DNA of 6,509 nt from Nitrospirota bacterium (lineage in GTDB: Bacteria > Nitrospirota > UBA9217). Made by a program: the position numbers and the translations under genes. Below, in pieces: positions 1 through 5,762 of the stretch. The stretch's first letter is position 1. Each line of letters starts with the position of its first letter. The notes below the pieces were generated by a model. The model did not search any database. It saw only the letters and a program-made list of their open reading frames with translations, and was not told where the DNA came from. Location of the stretch: positions 1-6,509 of the forward strand of contig JAJYKN010000084.1 of the NCBI GenBank assembly GCA_021788515.1, in the 5' to 3' direction.

Positions 1-146
1 AGCGGGAAATGGTCAACTCCGGGATCGCCCGCCCCGCCAAGGTACATCCAGTCTGCCCACGGCTCATAGCTCTGGGCCACCGTCAGCAGTTTTCTCCTCA
101 GAATGTCTATATCTTCTTTGCTCATATTTTCGATATCGACCAGCAT
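1..146 (-). CDS. Unrecognised protein, N-terminal 48 residues only (3' end off the window)
   Basis: This is an open frame on the minus strand, divergent from sat, that runs off the left edge. The start at 146 is chosen because a perfect GGAGGT Shine-Dalgarno (bases 161-156 on the minus strand) lies 9 bases upstream. A later Met (codon 8) has no such site. The visible protein begins MLVDIENMSKEDIDILRRKL and continues into a Trp/Tyr/Gly-rich stretch (about residues 28-43: YEPWADWMYLGGAGDPG). The N-terminus is charged and probably helical. There is no signal peptide, membrane segment or cysteine motif in the part seen. I do not recognise the family and assign no function. The frame has no internal stop and ordinary codon use, so a real gene is likely. 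It could share regulatory sequence with sat, because the two are divergent across about 540 bases. Confidence 0.6.
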   Translation of the reverse strand, partial: MLVDIENMSKEDIDILRRKLLTVAQSYEPWADWMYLGGAGDPGVDHFP

Positions 147-240
147 GTGCTCATTACCTCCGATCGAAGTGAAGTTAATCTCTACTGAAAAGCTCGGGAT
201 TAAAGTAAGATCGATTCGAGTAATATGCAACCGACCCAAA

Positions 241-257
241 AGGCCTGCTGGCGGCCT
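241..257. repeat. Short GC-rich inverted repeat
   Basis: AGGCC (241-245) and GGCCT (253-257) are perfect 5-base arms around a 7-base loop. On the minus strand the stem is followed by only four T, which is too weak to call a terminator. It lies in the leader of the minus-strand gene and its function is unknown. Confidence 0.25.
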
Positions 258-289
258 GTTGCTGTGTAAGTGAGGCCGGGCGGAAGGAT

Positions 290-307
290 TTGTGAGACTG
301 TGCACAA
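290..307. promoter_or_regulatory. Candidate Rex- or HcpR-type operator
   Basis: TTGTGAGACTGTGCACAA is an 18-base imperfect palindrome with perfect TTGTG/CACAA outer arms. It resembles the Rex operator pattern (TTGTGAA-N4-TTCACAA) and equally the CRP/FNR-family HcpR pattern (TTGTGA-N6-TCACAA). Both regulators have been linked to sulfate-reduction genes, including sat, in Desulfovibrio. The inner bases match imperfectly, so the two cannot be told apart. It sits 8 bases before a candidate -35 and between divergent genes. The call is by pattern resemblance only. Confidence 0.4.
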
Positions 308-322
308 TTTTTTGTTGCACAG
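298..322. repeat. Inverted repeat overlapping the candidate operator and -35
   Basis: CTGTGCA (298-304) and TGCACAG (316-322) are perfect 7-base arms. CAA (305-307) and TTG (312-314) extend the pairing across a one-base bulge, leaving a T-only loop. The repeat overlaps the right half of the 290-307 palindrome and covers the candidate -35 at 315-320. A protein bound here could block or recruit polymerase. As an RNA hairpin it would lie upstream of the predicted transcript start, so a DNA-level role is more plausible. Confidence 0.4.
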
Positions 323-343
323 CGAAATGCTCCGTGGTACAAA
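315..343 (+). promoter_or_regulatory. Candidate sigma-70 promoter P1 of the sat leader
   Basis: TTGCAC (315-320) and TACAAA (338-343) are separated by exactly 17 bases. The -35 matches the consensus at 3 of 6 positions and the -10 at 4 of 6, so this is weak by itself. Its position next to two palindromes and upstream of a terminator-like hairpin makes it the best candidate to start a leader RNA of roughly 200 bases that reads into that hairpin. Confidence 0.3.
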
Positions 344-493
344 TTTACATTGCTTGATGTCACTTCGGTGCCGACTATCCCGAAACGGACGAAAAGGACG
401 ACAAGTGCTTCTTAAACTCGGTGTAAATTCCCAGGCCCCGCCATTGGCTGCTGAAAAAAATCCCTGTCGTCAATTTTTCGATGTGAGGCGGTC

Positions 494-530
494 CCTGGAG
501 TTATTGATCTTCAATGGAGCGACCTCCCGG
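494..530 (+). promoter_or_regulatory. Candidate antiterminator hairpin in the sat leader
   Basis: CCTGGAG at 494-500 is an exact copy of 541-547 in the 3' arm of the terminator. It can therefore pair with the terminator's 5' arm (524-530) with the same single mismatch. The 23-base loop holds its own small hairpin, ATTGA-TCT-TCAAT (503-515). Forming this structure would take up the 5' arm and prevent the terminator from folding. This alternative pairing is seen directly in the sequence; that it regulates sat is inference. No known riboswitch class was recognised. Confidence 0.4.
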
Positions 531-557
531 TGTGCTAACGCCTGGAGGTGTTTTTTT
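522..557 (+). terminator. Intrinsic terminator or attenuator upstream of sat
   Basis: The arms 522-533 (ACCTCCCGGTGT) and 538-549 (ACGCCTGGAGGT) form a 12-position stem with one C/T mismatch and one G-T wobble. They close a GCTA loop and are followed by a G and seven T (551-557). This is a textbook rho-independent terminator on the plus strand. No plus-strand gene lies upstream to need it, and sat starts 128 bases downstream. It therefore either attenuates sat transcription or ends a small RNA from the leader promoter. Confidence 0.7.
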
Positions 558-563
558 AGGTAG

Positions 564-593
564 TTGGGTGAACATTTGGAACTTTTTTATCAT
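564..593 (+). promoter_or_regulatory. Candidate sigma-70 promoter P2, downstream of the leader terminator
   Basis: TTGGGT (564-569) and TATCAT (588-593) are separated by 18 bases. The -10 matches at 5 of 6 positions; the -35 matches only at TTG. It would start a transcript near base 600 with an 85-base 5' leader, bypassing the terminator at 522-557. If P2 is the main sat promoter, the upstream terminator insulates it rather than attenuating it. Confidence 0.35.
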
Positions 594-619
594 CTCTGCT
601 CGGGAATCAGGCGTGTAGT

Positions 620-641
620 CGTGGGGTTTTCCCATACCACG
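620..641 (+). other. Hairpin in the proximal sat 5' leader
   Basis: CGTGG (620-624) pairs with CCACG (637-641). A small inner pairing, GG (625-626) with CC (631-632) around TTTT, is also possible. No U-tract follows, so it is not a terminator. It ends 28 bases before the Shine-Dalgarno TAAGGAG (669-675) and could stabilise the message or affect its translation. Confidence 0.35.
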
Positions 642-685
642 GTAATTAATAGGACACTTCGCTAATCTTAAGGAGAAAGAGACTA

Positions 686-1960
686 ATGTCACAACTACTC
701 CCCCCTCATGGTGGTAAAGGTTTGACCTGCTGTCTGCTGGAAGGTGCCGAGCTCCAAGCTGAACTGAAAAAAGCGCAAGGTCTTAAAAAAATCAACATTT
801 CTCCGCGTGAAAAGGGCGACCTTATCATGATGGGCATCGGCGGTTTCAGTCCGCTGACCGGTTTTATGACCAGGGCCGACTGGAAAGGCGTTTGCGAAAA
901 TTTCCTTATGGCCGACGGCACTTTTTGGCCCATCCCGGTAACCCTTTCGGCATCCAAGGAAGATGCCGCCGCAATTAAGATGGGTGAGGAAATCGCTCTT
1001 TTCGACCCTGAGCGCCAGGAAATCATGGCCACTATGAAGGTCACCGAAAAATACGAGATGACCGAGGCCGACAAGAAGTTCGAATGTGAAAAGGTCTATA
1101 TGGGCGAAGGCACCAAGACTGCCGAGGAGTTTTGGAAGATCGCCAAAGACGACCATCCCGGCGTGCAGATGGTGATGGCGCAAAAAGAGGTCAATCTTGC
1201 CGGCCCGGTCAAGGTGCTAAGCGAGGCCGAGTATCCGACAAAATATGCCGGCGTCTACATGAGACCCGCTGAATCGAGAAAGATTTTCGAAGAAAGAGGC
1301 TGGAAGGAAATAGCCGCTCTTCAGTTGCGCAACCCTATGCACCGTTCGCACGAATATCTGTGCAAGATCGCAGTCGAAGTCTGTGACGGCGTTTTCATCC
1401 ACTCCCTGGTGGGTAACCTCAAGCCCGGCGATATTCCAGCCGAAGTCCGCGTTAAATGTATCGACGTTCTGGTCAAGAACTATTTTGTGGAAGACAAGGT
1501 CCTCCAGGGCGGCTATCCGCTGGATATGCGCTATGCCGGTCCTCGCGAAGCCCTTCTGCATGCCACTTTCCGCCAGAACTACGGGTGCTCGCGCATGATC
1601 ATCGGCCGCGACCATGCCGGTGTGGGAGATTTCTACGGGATGTTCGAAGCGCAGACCATTTTCGACAAAATCCCCAAAGCGGCGGGCGGAAAAGGGCTCC
1701 TCTGCACTCCGCTAAAAATCGACTGGACTTTCTATTGCCATAAATGCGACGGCATGGCGTCTCTTAGGACCTGCCCCCACGGCAAGGAGGACCGCGTTCT
1801 GTTGAGCGGTACGGCGCTGCGCAAGGGACTTTCCGAAGGCACGCAGATTCCGGACCATTTCGGCCGTGAAGAGGTGCTCGCTATTCTTCGTGAATACTAT
1901 GCGGGTCTTGAAGAAAAGGTCGAGATCAAGCTGCATGGCGCTGCAACGGGTAATAAGTAA
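686..1960 (+). CDS. sat: Sulfate adenylyltransferase (ATP sulfurylase), dissimilatory type
   Basis: Catalyses ATP + sulfate to adenosine 5'-phosphosulfate (APS) + pyrophosphate in the cytoplasm, the activation step of sulfate reduction. At 424 residues it has the usual length of single-domain bacterial Sat and no APS kinase domain. The N-terminal PUA-like part (about 1-180) contains [12 protein letters not shown], typical of the family. The catalytic domain carries [11 protein letters not shown] (213-223, the nucleotide/sulfate-binding HxxH region), [19 protein letters not shown] and GRDHAG (307-312). The C-terminal part has a zinc-type cluster with C351, C354, C363 and nearby H365, then SGTALRKGL. 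The start is supported by TAAGGAG (669-675), 10 bases upstream. Its own terminator follows at 1985-2021, so it appears monocistronic, and the usual downstream aprBA is absent. All expected motifs are present, so the enzyme should be functional. Confidence 0.97.
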   Translation: MSQLLPPHGGKGLTCCLLEGAELQAELKKAQGLKKINISPREKGDLIMMGIGGFSPLTGFMTRADWKGVCENFLMADGTFWPIPVTLSASKEDAAAIKMGEEIALFDPERQEIMATMKVTEKYEMTEADKKFECEKVYMGEGTKTAEEFWKIAKDDHPGVQMVMAQKEVNLAGPVKVLSEAEYPTKYAGVYMRPAESRKIFEERGWKEIAALQLRNPMHRSHEYLCKIAVEVCDGVFIHSLVGNLKPGDIPAEVRVKCIDVLVKNYFVEDKVLQGGYPLDMRYAGPREALLHATFRQNYGCSRMIIGRDHAGVGDFYGMFEAQTIFDKIPKAAGGKGLLCTPLKIDWTFYCHKCDGMASLRTCPHGKEDRVLLSGTALRKGLSEGTQIPDHFGREEVLAILREYYAGLEEKVEIKLHGAATGNK

Positions 1961-1984
1961 ACCCGTACGGTTCTTTTGAACTAA

Positions 1985-2021
1985 AGGAGATGCACTGAAA
2001 AGTGTGTCTCCTCTTTTTTTT
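1985..2021 (+). terminator. Strong intrinsic terminator of sat
   Basis: The arms 1985-1996 (AGGAGATGCACT) and 2001-2012 (AGTGTGTCTCCT) form a 12-pair stem with two wobbles, closed by a GAAA tetraloop. A C and eight T (2014-2021) follow. It begins 25 bases after the sat stop. It separates sat from qmoA transcriptionally, so qmoAB need their own promoter. Confidence 0.88.
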
Positions 2022-2047
2022 GCAGCTGCTCCGAGGGGCTTTTCCGA

Positions 2048-2076
2048 TTGAAAAAGCTTCTTTTCAGGGTTAATTT
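2048..2076 (+). promoter_or_regulatory. Candidate sigma-70 promoter of the qmo operon
   Basis: TTGAAA (2048-2053) matches the -35 consensus at 5 of 6 positions. TAATTT (2071-2076) keeps the three most conserved -10 bases, and the spacer is 17. It lies just after the sat terminator and about 130 bases before the qmoA start, as expected for an independent qmo promoter. No convincing Rex/HcpR palindrome overlaps it. Confidence 0.5.
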
Positions 2077-2102
2077 TACTCGTTTAAGTTGAAAAAACAT
2101 CC

Positions 2103-2142
2103 GCCGAAGGTAGTGCCGGTTTCGGCTGGCGGTTTCACCGCC
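2103..2142 (+). other. Two tandem hairpins in the qmoA 5' leader
   Basis: Hairpin A pairs GCCGAA (2103-2108) with TTCGGC (2121-2126). Hairpin B pairs GGCGGT (2128-2133) with ACCGCC (2137-2142) around a TTC loop. CCGCC at 2101-2105 can also pair with GGCGG at 2128-2132, which excludes both. No U-tract follows, so neither is a terminator. They may stabilise the mRNA or form a switch; a function is not shown. Confidence 0.35.
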
Positions 2143-2213
2143 CCGCTTGTTTGCGAATCAAAAATTCCCAAAAAAGGGCTTTTCGGCGAAATCAAAAGTA
2201 ACGGAGGAGTGGT

Positions 2214-3482
2214 ATGGCTGATGCTCAAGATAGCGCCCGGACAATTCTTGTCGCAGGCGGCGGGATAGCCGGGCTGAGCGCCGCTGTGGAAGCCGCCGAA
2301 GCCGGCTTCAGTGTGGTCCTGGTCGAACGGGAACCATTTCTTGGCGGTCGCGTGGCCCGCATGAACAAATACTTTCCCAAGCTCTGCCCGCCCCAATGCG
2401 GACTGGAGATAAACTTTCGGCGCATCCGTAATAATCCGCTCATACAGGTCATGACCATGTCTGAGGTGGAAAAAATCGAGGGAGAAGCGGGTAATTTTAC
2501 CGTCGCGATTCGTGTAAGACCGCGGTTTGTAAATGAAAAATGCACGGCCTGCGGAAAATGCTCGGAAGCCGCCCAAACGTCTATCCCGAATCTTTTCAAT
2601 AGCGGGCTGAGTTCCGTAAAGGCCGCGTATCTGCCTCATGAATTCGCCTATCCGATGCGCTACGTGATAGCCCCCGAGGTTATCGGAACTCCCGAAGCCA
2701 AGGCCATAGAGGCAGCCTGCGCGTATGGGGCGGTCGAGACGGATATGGCTGCAAAGAGCGTCGAAGTCAAAGCGGGCGCTATAATATGGGCGACCGGCTG
2801 GACTCCTTTCGACATTTCGGCGATTTCCTACTACGGGGCCGGAAAGTACCGGAACGTGGTTTCAAACGCTGTAATGGAGCGGCTTGCATCCGCTAACGGC
2901 CCTTTTAAGGGCGTCATATCGAGACCTTCCGACGGAAAACAGGTGAAGAAGATCGCGTTCGTTCAGTGTGCAGGATCAAGAGACGAGAACAATTTGCCTT
3001 ACTGCTCGAGCGTATGCTGCCTCGCCTCGCTAAAGCAGGCGACCTATCTGCTCGACCAGGAGCCCGAGGCCGAAGTTTCCATCTTCTACATAGATGTGCG
3101 CGCTCTTGGCAGGCATGAAGGCTTTTTCGATAAAGTCCGTCAGGATAAGCGCGTTACCCTCGTTAAGGGCAAACCGGGCGAAATCACTGAGGACCCGCAG
3201 ACGGGGATGGTTACCGTACAGGTCGAAAACCAGGAGACAGGCAAGATACTCAAGGATCAATACGATCTGGTGGTGCTGGCTGCCGGGATGGTCCCCTCCA
3301 CCGCGGGACAGAAGATCCCTGCCCCTGCCGTCGCTTACGACGAATATGGCTTCGTTCTCTCAAACGGCCAAACTCAGGGCATTATCGGCGCCGGTTGCAA
3401 TAGAAGGCCCGCCGATGTTTCATCGACCGTTCAGGACGCGACCGCAGCCGTTCTTAAGGCTATCCAGGCTTGCAGGAGGTAG
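2214..3482 (+). CDS. qmoA: Quinone-interacting membrane-bound oxidoreductase subunit A (HdrA-like flavoprotein)
   Basis: A cytoplasmic FAD protein of the HdrA family. In sulfate reducers it is part of the Qmo complex that is thought to supply electrons to APS reductase. Of 422 residues, it opens with a dinucleotide-binding fold (GGGIAG at 15-20, acidic E38 at the end of the second strand, FLGGR at 42-46). CPPQCGLEINFRRIR (58-72) follows, a stretch I associate with QmoA. A ferredoxin-like C110-x2-C113-x2-C116 lacks the usual fourth cysteine (SEAAQ instead of a CP ending). The HdrA-type cysteine motif is at 252-269 (CAGSRD then YCSSVCC: C252, C264, C268, C269). The C-terminus ends in a conserved FAD-contacting stretch (GAGCNRRPADVSSTVQDA). 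The start is set by GGAGG (2203-2207), 6 bases upstream. The qmoB gene follows after 3 bases, so the two are co-transcribed and probably translationally coupled. Confidence 0.93.
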   Translation: MADAQDSARTILVAGGGIAGLSAAVEAAEAGFSVVLVEREPFLGGRVARMNKYFPKLCPPQCGLEINFRRIRNNPLIQVMTMSEVEKIEGEAGNFTVAIRVRPRFVNEKCTACGKCSEAAQTSIPNLFNSGLSSVKAAYLPHEFAYPMRYVIAPEVIGTPEAKAIEAACAYGAVETDMAAKSVEVKAGAIIWATGWTPFDISAISYYGAGKYRNVVSNAVMERLASANGPFKGVISRPSDGKQVKKIAFVQCAGSRDENNLPYCSSVCCLASLKQATYLLDQEPEAEVSIFYIDVRALGRHEGFFDKVRQDKRVTLVKGKPGEITEDPQTGMVTVQVENQETGKILKDQYDLVVLAAGMVPSTAGQKIPAPAVAYDEYGFVLSNGQTQGIIGAGCNRRPADVSSTVQDATAAVLKAIQACRR

Positions 3483-3485
3483 AGG

Positions 3486-5699
3486 ATGGAAAAGAAAATC
3501 GGCGTATATATATGTTCGGGCTGCGGGATCGGTGAGAGTATCGACCCGGAGGCCCTGTCGGCGGTGGCCGGGGAACACAGCGCAGCGGTTTGCCGCACGG
3601 ATCCTTTTCTGTGCGGAGCCGAAAGCCTTGCGCGCATAAAAGCGGATATCGAATCGGAAGGCGTTAACAGCATCGTGATCGCGGCCTGCTCGCCACGCGT
3701 TATGACCGATGTCTTCGATTTTCCGCCCGATAAGGTGCTCGAAAGGGTGAACCTGCGCGAACAGGTTGCATGGTGCCAGCCGGCTGGAGAAGAAGACACC
3801 CTCATGATGGCTGAGGACGCCCTCAGGATGGGGCTGGTGCGGCTCAAAGAATCCCAGCCTCCCGAACCTTTTATTGCGGAAGATTTTAGTAAGAAAATCC
3901 TGGTGGTGGGCGGGGGCCTGACAGGAATGACCGCCGCGCTCGAAGCCGCCAGGGCAGGGTATGAAACGATCCTGGTGGAAAAGGAAGAAAAGCTGGGAGG
4001 CTATGTAAAGGACGTCTATCGCCTTCCGCCGTGCGATCCTCCGTATGAAAACCTCCTGGATTTCAATTTGGAAGACTTGACGGCCAAACTTTCGAGCGAG
4101 CCGGGCGTAAAAGTTTACACGGGCGCCATGGTGGCCTCGGTTTCAGGGGCGCCTTGCATGTTTGACGTCGAGATCGGCCAAAATGGGGCGACCAGCAGCG
4201 AGCGTGTCGGTGCGATTGTCCTGGCCACCGGGTCTGTGCCCTACGATGCATCGAAACTGACAAGCCTTTCGTACGGAACCTCCCCGGATATCATCACTGC
4301 GCGGGATCTCGAAGTCATGTTCAAGGGCGGGGATGTCAAGAGGCCCTCCAATGGGCAGCCGGTTGGAAGCGTAGCCTTCGTTCTTTGCGCCGGTTCCAGA
4401 GACCCGGAGCATCTGCCCTATTGTTCGTCTGCGTGCTGCGTCGAATCTTTGAAGCAAGCCAGGTATTTCAAGGAGGCCAACCCCGAAACGCCTGTCTACA
4501 TTTTCTACAAAGACATTCGCTCGACCGGAAATTATGAACTGCTCTACAAGCAGCTCCAGAAAGACGGTGTGATTTTCGTGCGGGGCGGCGTTACCGGAAT
4601 CGATGACGACGGCTCGGGCGCTCTTGTCATAACTTCCGACGACGTGCTCACCGGCTCTCCTATAATGTCGGAGAGCGTGGACCTGGTTGTGCTGGCCACG
4701 GGCATGGTCCCGACGAGCGCGCTGGGTGAGCCTTTCAAGGTGCAGGCGCCCCAGGAGGGAGCACCGGCGCCGGTGGCTTCGGACGCCATTCTCGTCTCCA
4801 ATCTCCTCAACCTCAAATACCGGCAGGGACCGGAACTGCCCGGGCTCGAATACGGTTTTCCCGATTCCCACTTCATCTGCTTTCCTTATGAATCGCGGCG
4901 AACCGGTATTTATCCCGCCGGAACGGTCCGCGCTCCGATGGATTACCAACAGGCCGGGACCGACGCGATGGGCGCGGCTCTTAAGGCCATCCAGTGCGTC
5001 GAAATGGTTTCCGCGGGCAAAGCCGTTCATCCCAGGGCCGGAGATCAGAGCTATCCCGAATTTTTCATGCAGCGCTGTACCCAGTGCAAGCGCTGTACGG
5101 AAGAATGTCCGTTCGGGGCGATCAACGAAGATGAAAAGGCCAATCCACTGCCCAATCCCACCCGGTGCCGCAGGTGCGGGGTCTGCATGGGGGCATGCCC
5201 GGAAAGGATCATTTCGTTCAAAAATTATTCTGTGGGCATGATAGGAAACATGATCAAGACTATAAACGTGCCCGACGAATACGACGAAAAACCAAGACTG
5301 CTCGTGCTGGCGTGTGAAAACGACGCCTATCCGGCCCTGGACATGGCCGGGATTTCGGGACTGTCCTATAATCCGTGGGTGAGAATCATCCCCGTGCGCT
5401 GCCTGGGATCGGTGAACCTGGTCTGGATTGCAGACGCGCTCTCCAAGGGAATCGACGGCATTTTCCTTCTCGGATGCAGGCACGGAAACGATTACCAGTG
5501 TCATTTCATCAAAGGAAGTGAACTGGCCAACACACGCATGACCAAAATCCAGGAAACCCTTGACAGGCTCGCCCTGGAATCGGATCGCGTGAAGATGGAA
5601 CAGGTTGCGATTACTGATTTCAACCTGATTCCGAAGATTCTGGACGATTTTGCTGAAAAAGTGAACAGCCTTGGACCCAACCCGTATAAGGGGTTCTGA
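3486..5699 (+). CDS. qmoB: Quinone-interacting membrane-bound oxidoreductase subunit B (HdrA-MvhD fusion)
   Basis: The large cytoplasmic flavin/iron-sulfur subunit of Qmo, 737 residues, near the family length. Domains in order: an HdrA N-terminal iron-sulfur domain (C10-x2-C13, C36, C43, C68 in AACSPR); an FAD fold (GGGLTG at 142-147, VEKEEKLGGY); the HdrA cysteine motif (C301 in CAGSRD, then C313, C317, C318); two [4Fe-4S] ferredoxin motifs (C531, C534, C537, C541-P and C561, C564, C567, C571-P); and an MvhD-like tail from about 600 with C610, C639, C664 and C672, which in MvhD hold a [2Fe-2S] cluster. MvhD normally links a hydrogenase or other donor to HdrA, so the tail is an electron-entry or exit module. 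The Shine-Dalgarno AGGAGGT (3474-3480) overlaps the qmoA stop codon, 5 bases before ATG. No terminator follows the stop. Confidence 0.93.
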   Translation: MEKKIGVYICSGCGIGESIDPEALSAVAGEHSAAVCRTDPFLCGAESLARIKADIESEGVNSIVIAACSPRVMTDVFDFPPDKVLERVNLREQVAWCQPAGEEDTLMMAEDALRMGLVRLKESQPPEPFIAEDFSKKILVVGGGLTGMTAALEAARAGYETILVEKEEKLGGYVKDVYRLPPCDPPYENLLDFNLEDLTAKLSSEPGVKVYTGAMVASVSGAPCMFDVEIGQNGATSSERVGAIVLATGSVPYDASKLTSLSYGTSPDIITARDLEVMFKGGDVKRPSNGQPVGSVAFVLCAGSRDPEHLPYCSSACCVESLKQARYFKEANPETPVYIFYKDIRSTGNYELLYKQLQKDGVIFVRGGVTGIDDDGSGALVITSDDVLTGSPIMSESVDLVVLATGMVPTSALGEPFKVQAPQEGAPAPVASDAILVSNLLNLKYRQGPELPGLEYGFPDSHFICFPYESRRTGIYPAGTVRAPMDYQQAGTDAMGAALKAIQCVEMVSAGKAVHPRAGDQSYPEFFMQRCTQCKRCTEECPFGAINEDEKANPLPNPTRCRRCGVCMGACPERIISFKNYSVGMIGNMIKTINVPDEYDEKPRLLVLACENDAYPALDMAGISGLSYNPWVRIIPVRCLGSVNLVWIADALSKGIDGIFLLGCRHGNDYQCHFIKGSELANTRMTKIQETLDRLALESDRVKMEQVAITDFNLIPKILDDFAEKVNSLGPNPYKGF

Positions 5700-5762
5700 T
5701 TCGATTGTCGATGCGCCGTTTGCCAAAGGAGCCTTTGAATCAGACTGCAAGGAGCACTCGAT

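Larger units (their letters stand above)
147..685. other. Long divergent intergenic region / sat leader
   Basis: This 539-base region separates the minus-strand unknown gene from sat and has no credible protein gene. From left to right it holds a short GC inverted repeat, a Rex/HcpR-like palindrome, a weak promoter, a short stem capped by a UUCG tetraloop (361-370), an A/T stem GAAAAA/TTTTTC (453-458/474-479), a terminator hairpin with U-tract, a second candidate promoter, and a hairpin just before the sat ribosome binding site. Such a long structured leader is more than simple promotion needs and suggests RNA-level control or a small RNA. Confidence 0.6.

Noticed and set aside
199..230. Possible minus-strand promoter (TTTAAT -10 with TTGCAT -35) for the divergent gene
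   Set aside because: The spacer would be 20 bases, outside the usual range, and the -35 is weak.
335..353. Sigma-54-like TGG...TTGC pattern
   Set aside because: The GG and GC elements are 14 bases apart instead of the required 10.
270..563. 97-codon plus-strand open frame (GTG start) in the sat leader
   Set aside because: It has no Shine-Dalgarno, Arg/Cys-rich chance-like composition, and its end runs through the terminator hairpin. It does not look like a leader peptide either.
695..1183. Minus-strand open frames opposite sat
   Set aside because: They overlap the conserved sat coding frame and show no recognisable motifs.
2147..2161. Imperfect palindrome TTGTTTGCGAATCAA upstream of qmoA
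   Set aside because: It is 15 bases with mismatches and the wrong spacing for Rex or HcpR; likely chance in an A/T-rich stretch.
5679..5695. AACCC/GGGTT hairpin at the end of qmoB
   Set aside because: Five pairs, inside coding sequence, no U-tract; not a terminator, so qmoB and the HdrD-like gene remain in one operon.
5724..5737. CAAAGG-AG-CCTTTG palindrome between qmoB and the HdrD-like gene
   Set aside because: The 2-base centre is too small for an RNA hairpin, and there is no known regulator match or promoter around it.
4143..5750. 535-codon minus-strand open frame opposite qmoB
   Set aside because: It is a shadow of qmoB caused by GC-rich codon use; its His/Arg-rich composition has no domain sense and the plus-strand frame is certain.
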